Assembly: GCF_036320965.1 (NCBI RefSeq) | Contig: NC_092235.1 | Coordinates: 29,481,476-29,545,475, forward strand | Source: Panulirus ornatus | Lineage: Eukaryota > Arthropoda > Malacostraca > Decapoda > Palinuridae | Length of the DNA: 64,000 nucleotides | Direction: 5' to 3' | Shown here: in pieces, positions 34,143 through 49,794 of the stretch | How the letters are laid out: each line of letters opens with the position of its first letter | Numbering within the stretch: the stretch's first letter is position 1 | Program-made: the position numbers and the translations under genes | The notes under the pieces: model-generated | Seen by the model: the letters and a program-made list of their open reading frames with translations, nothing else | Told to the model about the DNA's origin: nothing | The model's database searches: none

Positions 34143-34550
34143 TACAGTAAACTCTCAATTTAAAGGACTAATAGGATGGAAGGTGTCCATTAATGCTGAA
34201 AGTCCGTTAAATCAAATGTAACCTATGGACCATTTCTTAATACAATATACAGTTTGCAAGATTTCTCTTAACTCCTTTATTACTTGATGCCATTTTAAAT
34301 TATAAGGATTGCAAAACTATTCGATAAATGAAATAAAAATTCTCTGTATACAACCTGACCATATGATAGCTTGAAGCAGACTGAGACCAAAACAAAGTGA
34401 GTCTACCCCATGCTACCAAAAACAAGTGCAATATGCACATGGTGCAGCATTTGAGATTTTGAATTTTTTATTCAAATTACTATCAATTACTGTATTATTA
34501 TCTGCCTGGTCCATTAAATCAGAAATCCATTAAATCGAGGGTTTATAGTA
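34143..34550. mobile_element. pogo/Tigger-like MITE with terminal inverted repeats and TA target duplication
   Basis: A 404-bp element between TA dinucleotides (34143-34144 and 34549-34550). Left end CAGTAAACTCTCAATTTAA. The right end reads TTAAATCGAGGGTTTATAG, whose complement CTATAAACCCTCGATTTAA pairs with the left end at 16 of 19 positions. Sub-terminal TTAAATCxxA/GTCC(A/G)TTAAATC words recur on both sides, as in pogo/Tigger elements. It has no transposase. Confidence 0.7.
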
Positions 34551-34914
34551 CATCTATTTCAGGTGCATCTTAAGTCATTGTGTTGAATAATTCTGAGGAA
34601 CATATCACAGAGTTTAGCAATAAACTAGAAGGTTTTCATCGGATTACACTAGTGTTCACCAGCTCAGCATATGCATCATAATACTGGGGACTATAAGTAA
34701 TATAATGTGTGGGGGTGGGTTATATTACTGTGTCAAGCCAATGTGGCAACACTTAAATAGTGTTCAATGATCCAGTTCATACAAAAAAGAGTATTTTGAG
34801 GAACCTGCTGATGCAATGTATAGTACACATTACCATTATTTCATAAAAGTAGCTGTATGCAGCCTCCTGCACAATGAGGCAGTGCTAAGAAACAGTCAAA
34901 GGAACAGTCAAAGA
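34551..34914. other. intergenic/intronic, nothing recognised
   Basis: AT-rich, no coding or repeat signal beyond a short duplicated GGAACAGTCAAAG near 34890-34912. Confidence 0.5.
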
Positions 34915-34917
34915 CTA

Positions 34918-35525
34918 GATATAAAAAGAGTGTGGTTGAGAGAGCAGTGAGGAAAGATTGACCAAGAGGATATATGTGTCAGAGGTGGAGGGATCAAGAA
35001 GCGGGAGGCCAAATTGGAGGTGGAAGGATGGAGTGAAAAAGATTCTGAGTAATTGGGGCCGAAACATACAGGAGGTTGAGAGGCGTGCAAGGAACAGAAA
35101 GAATTGGAATGATGTGGTATACTGGGGTTGACATGCTGTCAATGGACTGAATCAGAGCATGTAAAATGTCTGGGGTAAACCATGAAAAGGTCTGTGGGGC
35201 CTGGATGTGGATAGGGAGCTGTGGTTTCAGTGCATTACACATAACAGCTAGAGACTGAGTGTGAATGAATGTGGCCTTTTTTTTCTTTTTTTTGTCTGCT
35301 TTCCTGGCACTACCTCGCTGAAGCATGGGGTAGCAATGCTGTTTCCTGTGGGGCAAGGTAATGCCAGAATGGATGAGAGCAAGCAAGTATGAGTACGTAA
35401 ATGAGTATACATGTATATGTCTGTGTATGTGTATGTATATGTGTATATGTGCTTGTATGGGTGCTTAGTTTTCTGGCACTACCTTGCTGATGCCAGAAAC
35501 AGGGATCAAGTATAATAAATATATA
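34918..35525 (+). mobile_element. RTE LINE 3' fragment (copy R11)
   Basis: Contains the KKSVVERA, ERLTKRIYVSEVEGS and NWRWKDGVKKIL equivalents (34920-35045), NWNDVVYWG, and a complete 3' UTR ending CAAGTATAATAAATATA. Confidence 0.75.
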
Positions 35526-37517
35526 TGGCAGCATAAAGGAACAGTAATATTCATTGTGAATGTGTTTTGTCACTTATATTTGCTGGGGCTTGAGGGCTCT
35601 GCAAGTGAAATTAAGCAAGGTAGTTGTTAAAACAGACATAAAGAGGTAATTTCATACTTTAAAGTGGTGGATGACTGGAAAAAAAATGACTGGAGACAGA
35701 CAATGTAGTCATCATACACAAGTCTAAGAAGTTGCAGGACAGTATAGAAAGTTCAAATGATGGGGTCCCATGAGTATAAAACATCCATACCATACAGTAC
35801 AAATAATCAAACTTTTCAGTATGTCTAAAGTAAAATACATTTAAGCTGCAAGGCAAAATTAGATAAGATAATTGTACGCTCTGCTGATTTTCTAAATATG
35901 TATCACCTACCACATCTTTTTTTTTATTTTCTAAATGTTTCAAGCGTCAATATATTCTTCAGCTAAATATTTTCCCGTGTTTTCAAAGCCCTCCCAAGTG
36001 TTGACATGATATTTGACTATACAAATAGTAAAAATTACCACAGTATGTATCCAGGACTCATTCTCAATATAGTCAACTAAAACTAAAAAGAATTGATAAC
36101 ATTCCACAACCTAAATACTTGTGCCCCTCACTTAATGATTACCATTTTTTGTACAACTAAATAGTGAGAAGAGAAATAAGGGTAAAAAGTGAATTCATAA
36201 AGATTTCTAGCTTCTTGTGTGCCAACACCATTAGGTATACCAAATACATGATCACTGCATTTGCAACCCACGAGTGGGCCATTTTGATAACTATTTCTTT
36301 CCCTACACTTCAAAGCTTTGGAACTCTCAACCCTCTCATGTCTTTTGTAATAACTATGACCAGACACTTTTCAAATGACAAGTTTAACACTTCCTCAAAA
36401 ATGTATGAATACTTTTCCTCATTTTTTCCCCATTCATTAAGCTCTTTACATTTCAAGTACGGCTCAACCTTGATGTGAACTTTTATCCGTAACCGAAGCC
36501 CCCGACATAAAAAAAATCAGCAAAACCTTTGAAAACATCAACTGACTTTTTTTTTTTTAACAGTGCTCAATAAATGTTTGGTTTCTCTGGCCTTGTTCTT
36601 CACCCATTAGTTGTGGCTATGTGCCTTCACACAGGAGGATTTCATCATTCTCATCTGAAAGTTCTGGGACATACAATTACAACTATCTTTGTAAACTATT
36701 TGGATGTAACACAAAAAATGACAATAAACTTGAAAGAAAAGTTATATCATTCGATTTTTGATGAGTACACTAAACAGAGTTGTTCTGAACGCACACAGTT
36801 CAACATGAAAGGGTCACAGACAATAATAGCCCCAGTATATTTGCACTAAAATATCAATTATCTGGAAAATATCAGCCCCTTAGCTAAATCAGTGAAGTTT
36901 TCACTTATTCTCTTGATTTCTGGGAGTATTTCTCGTATTCTGACTTTAGTTAACCAAACTTTCCTTGTCTATCATAGCCTTCCCTCCTTTTAAGAAAGAT
37001 TATAAAGAATGGTACCACCCACATTACTCAGGTTTTACTTCTGTTACCACAGTACATTACTACTGCAATACAAATCTGATGATTTCCTAAAGCTGGTTTT
37101 TTGGCAGCAACTCTGCTATAATGCTACTGGACACTTAGTAGAGCACTGGTACATCACAGTAAATAGTACATAATATATCCAAACAAAAAAATGGCCAATA
37201 TTATGAAATGTAAAAGGTACTGATAAACAAATAAAATAAGATGATGCTCCTTGCATTTTGCACAACACCAATAAAAAATGCATGATTTACACACCAACAT
37301 ACAACTCTTATATAAGAAAATTCCAACCATGCTTCGCAGAGCAATAACAACATAAATAAAATGACGTAAGGCATAAATGTACACAACAAGGTAGGGTTAC
37401 GAGCATTACAAACTGTTAAATTAGAGAACAGTCAGAGAAGGTCTAGTTAGGCTGAGAACGGAGCACATCTGTATGGCTGCCAACACAGACAGCTACTCTA
37501 CCCATGGTTAATGATCC
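35526..37517. other. 2-kb stretch without recognised features
   Basis: AT-rich unique sequence, the longest non-repeat stretch in the window. The small open frames (for example 36164-36478 and 36574-36849) show no familiar domain or codon pattern. If Pez begins near 38.6 kb this is its 5' intron. Confidence 0.5.
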
Positions 37518-38316
37518 TGAGGGCAGCAAGAAACCCCAGTTGCCCTCACTACCAACATGAGGGCAGCAAGAAACCCCAGCTGCCCTCACTACCAACATGA
37601 GGGCAGCAAGAAACCCCAGTTGCCCTCACTACCAACATGAGGGCAGCAAGAAACCCCAGCTGCCCTCACTAACAACATGAGGGCAGCAAGAAACCCCAGT
37701 TGCCCTCACTACCAACATGAGGGCAGCAAGAAACCACAGCTGCCCTCACTACCAACATGAGGGCAGCAAGAAACCCCAGTTGCCCTCACTACCAACATGA
37801 GGGCAGCAAGAAACCCCAGTTGCCCTCACTACCAACATGAGGGCAGCAAGAAACCACAGCTGCCCTCACTACCAACATGAGGGCAGCAAGAAGCCCTGGT
37901 TGCCCTCACTACCAACATGAGGGCAGCAAGAAACCCCAGTTGCCCTCACTACCAACATGAAGGCAGCAAGAAGCCCCAGCTGCCCTCACTACCAACATGA
38001 GGGCAGCAAGAAACCCCAGCTGCCCTCACTACCAACATGAGGGCAGCAAGAAACCACAGCTGCCCTCACTACCAACATGAGGGCAGCAAGAAACCACAGC
38101 TGCCCTCACTACCAACATGAGGGCAGCAAGAAACCCCAGTTGCCCTCACTACCAACATGAGGGCAGCAAGAAACCACAGCTGCCCTCACTACCAACATGA
38201 GGGCAGCAAGAAGCCCTGGTTGCCCTCACTACCAACATGAGGCAGCAAGAAACCCCAGCTGCCCTCACTACCAACATGAGGGCAGCAAGAAACCACAGCT
38301 GCCCTCACTACCAACA
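37518..38316. repeat. 40-bp hairpin minisatellite, about 20 units
   Basis: The exact 40-bp period is easy to see because three units fill two 60-base rows. Each unit has TGAGGGCAGC and, 11 bases later, GCTGCCCTCA (or the variant GTTGCCCTCA), a perfect 10-bp inverted repeat in the GCT form. Units vary mainly at CCCCAG/CCACAG and C/T in the stem. One unit near 38240 lacks a G. Confidence 0.95.
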
Positions 38317-38618
38317 TTCACAACACAGCCACTTGCTTGGGTCAGAAGGTCGGGAAGTGTTGGCTGGTTTCGTATGTGAGGTGGATGAGGAAGAGAGTGG
38401 GTGTAGGTCAGTTGTAGTGTTGGTAAGTACCCAAGCCATGAGCAGCAGGTGTGTACTGCACCTCGCCTCCCCCACCCACACCAAGTGTCAGCAGGGACAC
38501 ATGTCACCCTCCGTTCTGTGTTGGTGTATGATGCCTGCAGGAGGGCCACTACCACCTCCACACCAGATGATCCCCGTGACATGCAGCAGCTGACCACATC
38601 AACAACACCACCACTCAC
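38317..38618. other. spacer between minisatellites, no gene recognised
   Basis: Moderately GC-rich. The open frames on both strands have no recognisable domain. It holds the putative donor of the CpG-rich patch at its right edge. Confidence 0.4.
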
Positions 38619-38680
38619 CACACTGGCTCAGCCACCACTGGCCGCCGCCCGCCGCCGCGTCATCCCGCCATAACCTCGCC
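38619..38680 (-). promoter_or_regulatory. possible non-coding first exon / CpG-rich promoter for Pez
   Basis: This is a short GC- and CpG-rich patch (CCGCCGCCGCGTCATCCCGCC on the plus strand near 38645) in an otherwise AT-rich locus. On the minus strand it ends in CCAGTGTG|GTGAGT, a consensus splice donor at 38618/38619. Pez exon 1 has an acceptor right before its ATG and so needs an upstream untranslated exon on this side. Location, base composition and donor fit such an exon, with the 30-bp minisatellite then lying immediately upstream. No transcript evidence is available, and the link to Pez, 6.7 kb away, is inference. Confidence 0.3.
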
Positions 38681-40530
38681 AATACTGTGAGCGCCTCGCC
38701 AGGCTCACCCCAACACCACCGCACATCGCCAACACTGTGAGCGCCTCGCCAGGCTCACCCCTACACCACCACACCTCGCCAGGCTCACCCCTACACCACC
38801 ACACCTCGCCAGGCTCAACCATACACCACCACACCTCGCCCGGGTCGACTCTACACCACCACACCTCGCCAGGCTCACCCCTACACCACCACACCTCGCC
38901 AGGCTCAACCATACACCACCACACCTCGCCAGGGTCGACTCTACACCACCACACCTCGCCAGGCTCACCCCTACACCACCACACCTCGCCAGGGTCGACT
39001 CTACACCACCACACCTTGCCGAGCTCACCCCTACACTACCACACCTCATCAGGCTCACCCCTACACCACCACACCTCGCCAGGCTCACCCCTACACCACC
39101 ACACCTCGCCAGGGTCGACTCTACACCACCACACCTCGCCAGGCTCACCCCTACACCACCACACCTCGCCAGGCTCACCCCTACACCACCACACCTCGCC
39201 AGGGTCGACTCTACACCACCACACCTTGCCGAGCTCACCCCTACACTACCACACCTCATCAGGCTCACCCCTACACCACCACATCTCGCCAGTGTCGACC
39301 CTACACCACCACACCTTGCCAGGTTTGTCCCTACACCATCACACCTTGCCAGGCTCGACTCTACACCATCACACTTCGCCAGGCTCCTCCTACCACATCT
39401 CTCCAGGCTTGTCCCTACACCACCACACCTCACCAGGCTTCTCCCTGCACTACCACACCTCACCAGACTCAACCCTATACCACCACACCTCGCCAGGCTC
39501 GACCCTACACCTCGCCAGGCTCGTCCTACCACACCTCGCCAGACTCAACCCTACACCACCACACCTCGCCAAGCATGTCCCTACACTACCACACCTCGCC
39601 AGGCTCGACCCTACACCACCACACCTCTCCAAGCTTGTCCTTACACCACCACACCACGCCAGTCTTCTCCCTACACTACCACACCTCACCAGACTCAACC
39701 CTACACCACCACACCTGGCCAGACTCGACTCTACACCATCACACCTCGCCAGGCTCAACCCTACACCAACACACCTCGCCAGGCTCAACCCTACACCAAC
39801 ACACCTGGCCAGGCTTCTCCCTACACTACCACACCTCACCAGGTTCAACCATACATCACCACACCTCGCCAGGCTCGACCCAACCACCACACCTCGCCAG
39901 GCTCGTCCCTAGACCACCACACCTCGCCAGGCTCGTCCCTAGAACACCACACCTCGCCAGGCTTCTCCCTATACTACCAGACATCGCCAGGCTCAACCCT
40001 ACACCACCACACCTCGCCAGACTCAACCTAACACCACCACTCCTCGCCAGACTTAACCCTACACCACCACACCTCGCCAGGTTCGACCCTATACCAACAC
40101 ACCTCGCCAGGCACGACCCTACACCACCACCACGTCTCGCCAGGCTCGTCCCTAGACCACCACACCTCGCCAGGCTTCTCCCTATACTACCAGACATCGC
40201 CAGGCTCAACCCTACACCACCACACCTCGCCAGACTCAACCTAACACCACCACTCCTCGCCAGACTTAACCCTACACCACCACACCTCGCCAGGTTCGAC
40301 CCTATACCAACACACCTCGCCAGGCACGACCCTACACCACCACCACGCCTCGCCAGGCTCGACCCTACATCACCCCACCTCGCCAGGCTTGTCCCTACAC
40401 CACCACACCTCGCCAGGCTCGACCCTTCACCACCACACCTTGTCAGACTCAACCTTACATCACCACACCTCTCCAGACTGGTCCCTGCACCTTACAACAA
40501 CACTCGCCAGACTCGGCCCTGCACCACCAA
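38676..40530. repeat. 30-bp minisatellite, about 60 units
   Basis: Unit CTACACCACCACACCTCGCC followed by AGGCTCACCC (variants AGGGTCGACT, AGGCTCGACC, AGACTCAACC). Because 30 is a multiple of three, frames stay open for hundreds of codons on both strands with 10-residue peptide repeats (such as SPGSPLHHHT). These are not genes. A 213-bp higher-order unit is duplicated at 39932 and 40145. Confidence 0.95.
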
Positions 40531-40629
40531 GTGTGAGGCTCGGGTAGTGACCACCTTGTAGGCTTGACGGTACACCAACATCGTAGGCTACTGATACATG
40601 GACACGTGTGATTAACCTACATAAACCTT

Positions 40630-43600
40630 CCAGATGGTCCTGTACCATGTGTGGTGGTATGGGATACGTGTGGGGTCTTGGACATGTGTAGTGGTAAGGT
40701 ACATGTGTGGTGGTATATGTGTGATGGTATGGCACACGTGTGATGGTATGGGATATATGAAGTGGTATGGTACATGTGTGGTGGTATGGGATACGTGTGG
40801 GGTCTTGGACATGTGTAGTGGTAAGGTACATGTGTGGTGGTATATGTGTGATGGTATGGCATACGTGTGGTGGTATGGGATATGTGTGTTGGTATGGTAC
40901 ATGTGTGGTGGTATGGTACATGTGTGGTAGTATGGTACGTGTGGTAGGTATGGTACATGTGTGGTGGTATGGTACATGTGTGGTGGTATGGATACGTGTG
41001 GTGGTATGGGATATGTGTGTTGGTATGGTACATGTGTGGTGGTATGGTACATGTGTGGTAGTATGGTAGTGTGGTGTATGGTACATGTGTGGTGGTATGG
41101 TACATGTGTGATGGTATGGTACGTGTGGTGGTATGGGATACGTGTGATTGGTATGGTACATGTGTGTGGTATGGTACATGTGTGGTGTATGGTACGTGTG
41201 GTGGTATGGTACATGTGTGTGGTATGGTACTGTGAGTGGTATGGTACATGTGTGGTGGTATGGGATATGTGTGATGGTATGGTACTATGTGGTGGTATGG
41301 TACATGTGTGGTAGTATAGGTGTGGTGGTATGGTAATGTGTGTGGTATGGGATATGTGTGATGGTATGGTACATGTGTGGGTGGTATGGGGGTAGATGTG
41401 TGTGGTATGGGATAATGTGTGTGGTATGGGATATGTGATGGTGGTGTATGGTATGGTATGTGGTGGTATGGTACATGTGTGGTGGTATGGTACATGTGTG
41501 GTGGTATGGTACATGTGTGGTGGTATGGTACATGTGTGGTGGTATTGTACATGTGTGGTGGTATGGTACATGTGTGATGATATGGTACATGTGTGGTGGT
41601 ATGGTACATGTGTGGTGGTATGGTACATGTGTGGTGGTATGGGATATGTGTGATGGTATGGTACATGTGTGGTGGTATGGTACATGTGTGGTGGTATGGT
41701 ACATGTGTTTTGGTATGATACATGTGTATTGGTATGGGATATGTGTGATGGTATGGTACATGTGTTGGGGTATGGTACATGTGTTTTGGTATGGTACATG
41801 CGTGGTGGTATGGTACATGTGTGTTGGTATGGGATATGTTTGATGGTATGGTATATGTGTGGTGGTATGGTATATGTCTGGTGGTATGTTACATGTTTGG
41901 TGGTATGGTACATGTGTGTTGGTATGGGATATGTGTGATGGTATGGTATATGTCTGGTGGTATGGTACATGTTTGGTGGTATGGTACATGTATGTTGGTA
42001 TGGTACTTGTGTGTTGGTATGGGATATGTGTGATGGTATGGGATATGTGTGATGGTATGGTACATGTGTGGTGGTATGGGATATGTGTGATGGTATGGGA
42101 TATGTGTGATGGTATGGTACATGTGTGGTGGTATGGTACATGCGTACTGGTATGGTACATGTGTGGTGGTATGGTACATCTGTGGTGGTATGGGATATGT
42201 GTGATGGTATGGTACATGTGTGAAGATATGGTAAATGTGTGGTGGTATGGGATATGTGTGATGGTATGGTACATGTATGGTGGTATAGGATATGTGTGAT
42301 GGTATGGTACATGTGTGGTGGTATGGTATATGTGTGTTGGTATGGGATATGTGTGATGGTATGATACATGTGTGATGGTATGGTACATGTGTGGTGGTAT
42401 GGGATATGTGTGGTGGTATGGTACATGTGTGGTGGTATGGGATGTGTGATGGTATGGTACATGTGTGATGGTATGGTACATGTGTGGTGGTATGGTACAT
42501 GTGTGGTGGTATGGTACATGTGTGGTGGTATGGTACATGTGTTTTGGTATGGTACGTGCGTGATGGTATGGTACATGTGTGGTGGTATGGGATATGTGTG
42601 ATGGTATGGTACATGTGTGGTGGTATGGTACATGTGTTTTGGTATGGTACGTGTGTGATGGTATGGCACATGTGTGGTGGTATGGTATATGTGTGATGGT
42701 ATGGTACATGTGTGGTGGTATGGTATATGTGTGGTGGTATGGGATATGTGTGATGGTATGGTACATGTGTGGTGGTATGGTACATGTGTGGTGGTATGGG
42801 ATATGTGTGATGGTATGGTACATGTGTGATGTGTTGTGGTATGGTACATGTGTGGTGGTATGGGATATGTGTGATGGTATGGTACATGTGTGGTGGTATG
42901 GTACATATGTGGTGGAATGGGATATGTGTGGTGGTATGGTACATGTGTGGTGGTATGGGATATGTGTGATGGTATGGTATATGTGTGGTGGTATGGTACA
43001 TGTGTGGTGGTATGGTACATGTGTGGTGGTATGGTACATGTGTGGTGGTATGGTACATGTGTGGTGGTATTGTACACGTGTGGTGGTATGGTACATGTGT
43101 GGTGGTATTGTACATGTGTGGTGGTATTGTACATGTGTGGTGGTATTGTACATGTGTGGTGGTATTGTACATGTGTGATGGTATGGTACATGTGTGGTGG
43201 TATGGTACATGTGTGGTGGTATGGGATATGTGTGATGGTATGGTACATGTGTGGTGGTATGGTACATGTGTGGTGGTATGGTACATGTGTGGTAGTATGG
43301 TACATGTGTGGTGGTATGGTACATGTGTGGTGGTATGGGATATGTGTGATGGTATGGTACATGTGTGGCGGTATGGTACATGTGTGATGGTATGGTACAT
43401 GTGTGGTGGTATGGTACATGTGTGGTGGTATGGGATATGTGTGATGGTATGGTACATGTGTTGTGGTATTGTACATGTGTGGTAGTATGGTACATGTGTG
43501 GTGGTATGGTACATGTGTGGTGGTATGGTATATGTGTGGTGGTATTGTACATGTGTGGTAGTATGGTACATGTGTGATGGTATGGTACATGTGTGGTGGT

Positions 43601-44245
43601 ATGGTACATGTGTGGTGGTATGGTACATGTGTGGTAGTATGGTACATGTGTGGTGGTATGGTACATGTGTGGTGGTATTGTACATGTGTGGTAGTATGGT
43701 ACATGTGTGGTGGTATGGTACATGTGTGGTGGTATGGTACATGTGTGGTGGTATTGTACATGTGTGATGGTATGGTACATGTGTGGTGGTATGGTACATG
43801 TGTGGTGGTATGGTACATGTGTGGTGGTATGGTACATGTGTGGTAGTATGGTACATGTGTGGTGGTATTGTACATGTGTGGTGGTATGGTACATGTGTGG
43901 TGGTATGGTACATGTGTGGTGGTATGGTACATGTGTGGTGGTATGGTACATGTGTGGTAGTATGGTACATGTGTGATGGTATGGTACATGTGTGGTGGTA
44001 TGGTACATGTGTGGTGGTATTGTACATGTGTGATGGTATGGTACATGTGTGGTAGTATGGTACATGTGTGGTGGTATTGTACATGTGTGGTGGTATGGTA
44101 CATGTGTGGTGGTATGGGATATGTGTGATGGTATGGTACATGTGTAGTAGTATGGTACATGTGTGGTGGTATGGTACATGTGTGGTAGTATGGTACATGT
44201 GTGGTGGTATGGGATATGTGTGATGGTATGCGATATGTGTGAGGC
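40630..44245. repeat. 19-bp minisatellite, about 190 units
   Basis: Consensus ATGGTACATGTGTGGTGGT on the plus strand. Units are very uniform from about 41.5 to 44.2 kb, more ragged at 40.9-41.45 kb with insertions and losses, and there is a small higher-order repeat at 40660/40788. All three minus-strand frames are open for 804-1182 codons because the unit has no stop in any phase and 19 is not divisible by three, so each frame reads the same 19-residue peptide. Confidence 0.95.
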
Positions 44246-44754
44246 TGTAAGTTGGTGTTCGTTGGACATGTAGGGTCAACCTGTCATTCAAGTGGTCGAT
44301 CATACTGTATATCAGTAATTAATGAACATTGCTACAGGTTCAGTAGTAACTTAAGTAAGGATTACCCATTAATTGTGTTCGTATTGGAGTTCTATAGTCA
44401 TGACTGGCATTTTTGTGGCAACTCTTGACATGTGTGGATTTCTGTGGAGAAATCTCAAGTCTGTGGGATCTGGCTCATTACAAAGAGGCTACACTGTGTC
44501 GGTCAGTCATAACCAGGCCGGAATGATACTGCCACCGTCAGTTAGTCATGCTAAATGTGACCAAGTCTAACACTTGTAAGTGTGAAAATGTCGACCATGT
44601 TCAGTATTAGGTAATGTAATGTACCAGCATCATTGCGGTACTCTACATTATGGTTGTACACATAACATGGGGTCGTCGTCTTCACAACACTCAACTACAA
44701 CTCTTACAACAAAGGTCACATGAAGGCATCGTCTTACTAGAAACAATCACATAT
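44246..44754. other. unique spacer, nothing recognised
   Basis: About 500 bp between the 19-bp and 26-bp arrays; one 65-codon frame (44373-44570) without known features. Confidence 0.5.
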
Positions 44755-47812
<3,058 letters not shown>

Positions 47813-47968
47813 AGAGTATTTTTCCTTATATTTACGATTATTATTTACAATCTTTCATATTTAATGACTTAGATTTCATATTTTCTTTTCGTTTATATCG
47901 ACAGAAACCGTCGTGCATTTTCCACATCGCTGAGATCACAGACTGTGCAAGTCAAATAACTGCAAGAA

Positions 47969-48295
47969 TGTATTTACTTGAACTTATATATGTAATGTGT
48001 ACTTGAACTTATATATGTAATGTGTACTTGAACTTATATATGTTATATTTACTTGAACTTATATATGTAATGTGTACTTGAACTTATATATGTTATGTGT
48101 ACGTGAACTTATATATGTTGTTTACTTGAACTTATATATGTTGTGTACTTGAACTTGTTATATGTACTTGAACTTATATATGTTGTGTACTTAACTTGTT
48201 ATATGGACTTGAACTTATATATGTTATGTGTACTTGAACGTATATGTTATATTTACTTGAACTAATATATGTTATATGTACTTGAACTTATATAA
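47969..48295. repeat. 25-bp TACTTGAACTTATATATGT minisatellite, left half
   Basis: About 13 imperfect units, TACTTGAACTTATATATGT plus TATGTG or similar, length variable by loss of TATA steps. It is cut at a TA tract and continues at 53507. Confidence 0.9.

Positions 48296-48373
<78 letters not shown>
48296..48373. repeat. (TA)n microsatellite
   Basis: Nearly pure TA at the left edge of the nested island. Similar tracts occur at 48628-48690, 49799-49848, 50081-50140 and 53444-53506, one at each element boundary. Confidence 0.95.
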
Positions 48374-48378
<5 letters not shown>

Positions 48379-48622
48379 CCCTGGGGATAGGAGAGAAACA
48401 ATACTTCCCACGTATTCCCTGCATGTCGTAGAAGGCGACTAAAAGGGAAGGGAGCGGGGGGCTGGAAATCCTCCCCTCTCGTTTTTTTTTTTTTTTAATT
48501 TTCCAAAAGAAGGAACAGAGAACGAGGCCAGGTGAGGATACTCCCTCAGAGGCCCAGTCCTCTGTTCTTAACGCTACCTTGCTAACGCGGGAAATGGCGA
48601 ATAGTTTGAAAGAAAAAAGAAA

Positions 48623-48627
<5 letters not shown>
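48374..48627 (+). mobile_element. short non-autonomous RTE-derived (SINE-like) element
   Basis: Starts with the RTE 5' signature (ATTATCCCTGGGGATAGGA, GTCGTAGAAGGCGACTAAAA, GGGGGGCTGGAAATCCTCCC). It switches after a T run to AAAGAAGGAACAGAGAACGA and a segment absent from the LINE, and ends with the RTE-type tail motif AACGCTACCTTGCTAACGCG. No coding capacity. A second copy lies at 49849-50080. Confidence 0.75.
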
Positions 48628-48691
<64 letters not shown>

Positions 48692-48692
<1 letters not shown>

Positions 48693-49794
48693 TTTTTTTT
48701 TTTTTTTTTTGTCGCCGTCTCCCGCGTTTGCGAGGTAGCGCAAGGAAACAGACGAAAGAAATGGCCCAACCCACCCCCAAACACATGCCTTGATTCAATC
48801 CACTGACAGCACGTCAACCCCGGTATACCACATCGCTCCAATTCACTCTATTCCTTGCCCTCCTTTCACCCTCCTGCATGTTCAGGCCCCGATCACACAA
48901 AATCTTTTTCACTCCATCTTTCCACCTCCAATTTGGTCTCCCTCTTCTCCTCGTTCCCTCCACCTCCGACACATATATCCTCTTGGTCAATCTTTCCTCA
49001 CTCATTCTCTCCATGTGACCAAACCATTTCAAAACACCCTCTTCTGCTCTCTCAACCACGCTCTTTTTATTTCCACACATCTCTCTTACCCTTACGTTAC
49101 TTACTCGATCAAACCACCTCACACCACACATTGTCCTCAAACATCTCATTTCCAGCACATCCATCCTCCTGCGCACAACTCTATCCATAGTCTACGCCTC
49201 GCAACCATACAACATTGTTGGAACCACTATTCCTTCAAACATACCCATTTTTGCTTTCCGAGATAATGTTCTCGACTTACACACATTCTTCAAGGCTCCC
49301 AGAATTTTCGCCCCCTCCCCCACCCTATGATCCACTTCCGCTTCCATGGTTCCATCCGCTGCCAGATCCACTCCCAGATATCTAAAACACTTCACTTCCT
49401 CCAGTTTTTCTCCATTCAAACTCACCTCCCAATTGAATTGACCCTCAACCCTACTGTACCTAATAACCTTGCTCTTATTCACATTTACTCTTAACTTTCT
49501 TCTTTCACACACTTTACCAAACTCAGTCACCAGCTTCTGCAGTTTCTCACATGAATCAGCCACCAGCGCTGTATCATCAGCGAACAACAACTGACTCACT
49601 TCCCAAGCTCTCTCATCCCCAACAGACTTCATACTTGCCCCTCTTTCAAAAACTCTTGCATTCACCTCCCTAACAACCCCATCCATAAACAAATTAAACA
49701 ACCATGGAGACATCACACACCCCTGCCGCAAACCTACATTCACTGAGAACCAATCACTTTCCTCTCTTCCTACACGTACACATGCCTTACATCC

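Noticed and set aside
37518..38316. CRISPR-like array of 40-bp repeats with palindromic parts
   Set aside because: Repeats are contiguous with no unique spacers, there are no cas genes, and the genome is eukaryotic.
38705..40561. Long frames with 10-residue repeats on both strands
   Set aside because: The 30-bp unit is divisible by three, so all stop-free frames stay open; both strands are open at once.
40630..44245. Possible telomeric or subtelomeric (TTAGG)n or TG-rich telomere
   Set aside because: The unit ATGGTACATGTGTGGTGGT is not a telomere repeat, and no (TTAGG)n or (TTAGGG)n run is visible anywhere.
40612..44303. Minus-strand open frames of 804, 994 and 1182 codons
   Set aside because: They are all readings of one 19-bp tandem repeat without stops; no start context, splice signal or non-repeat coding sequence.
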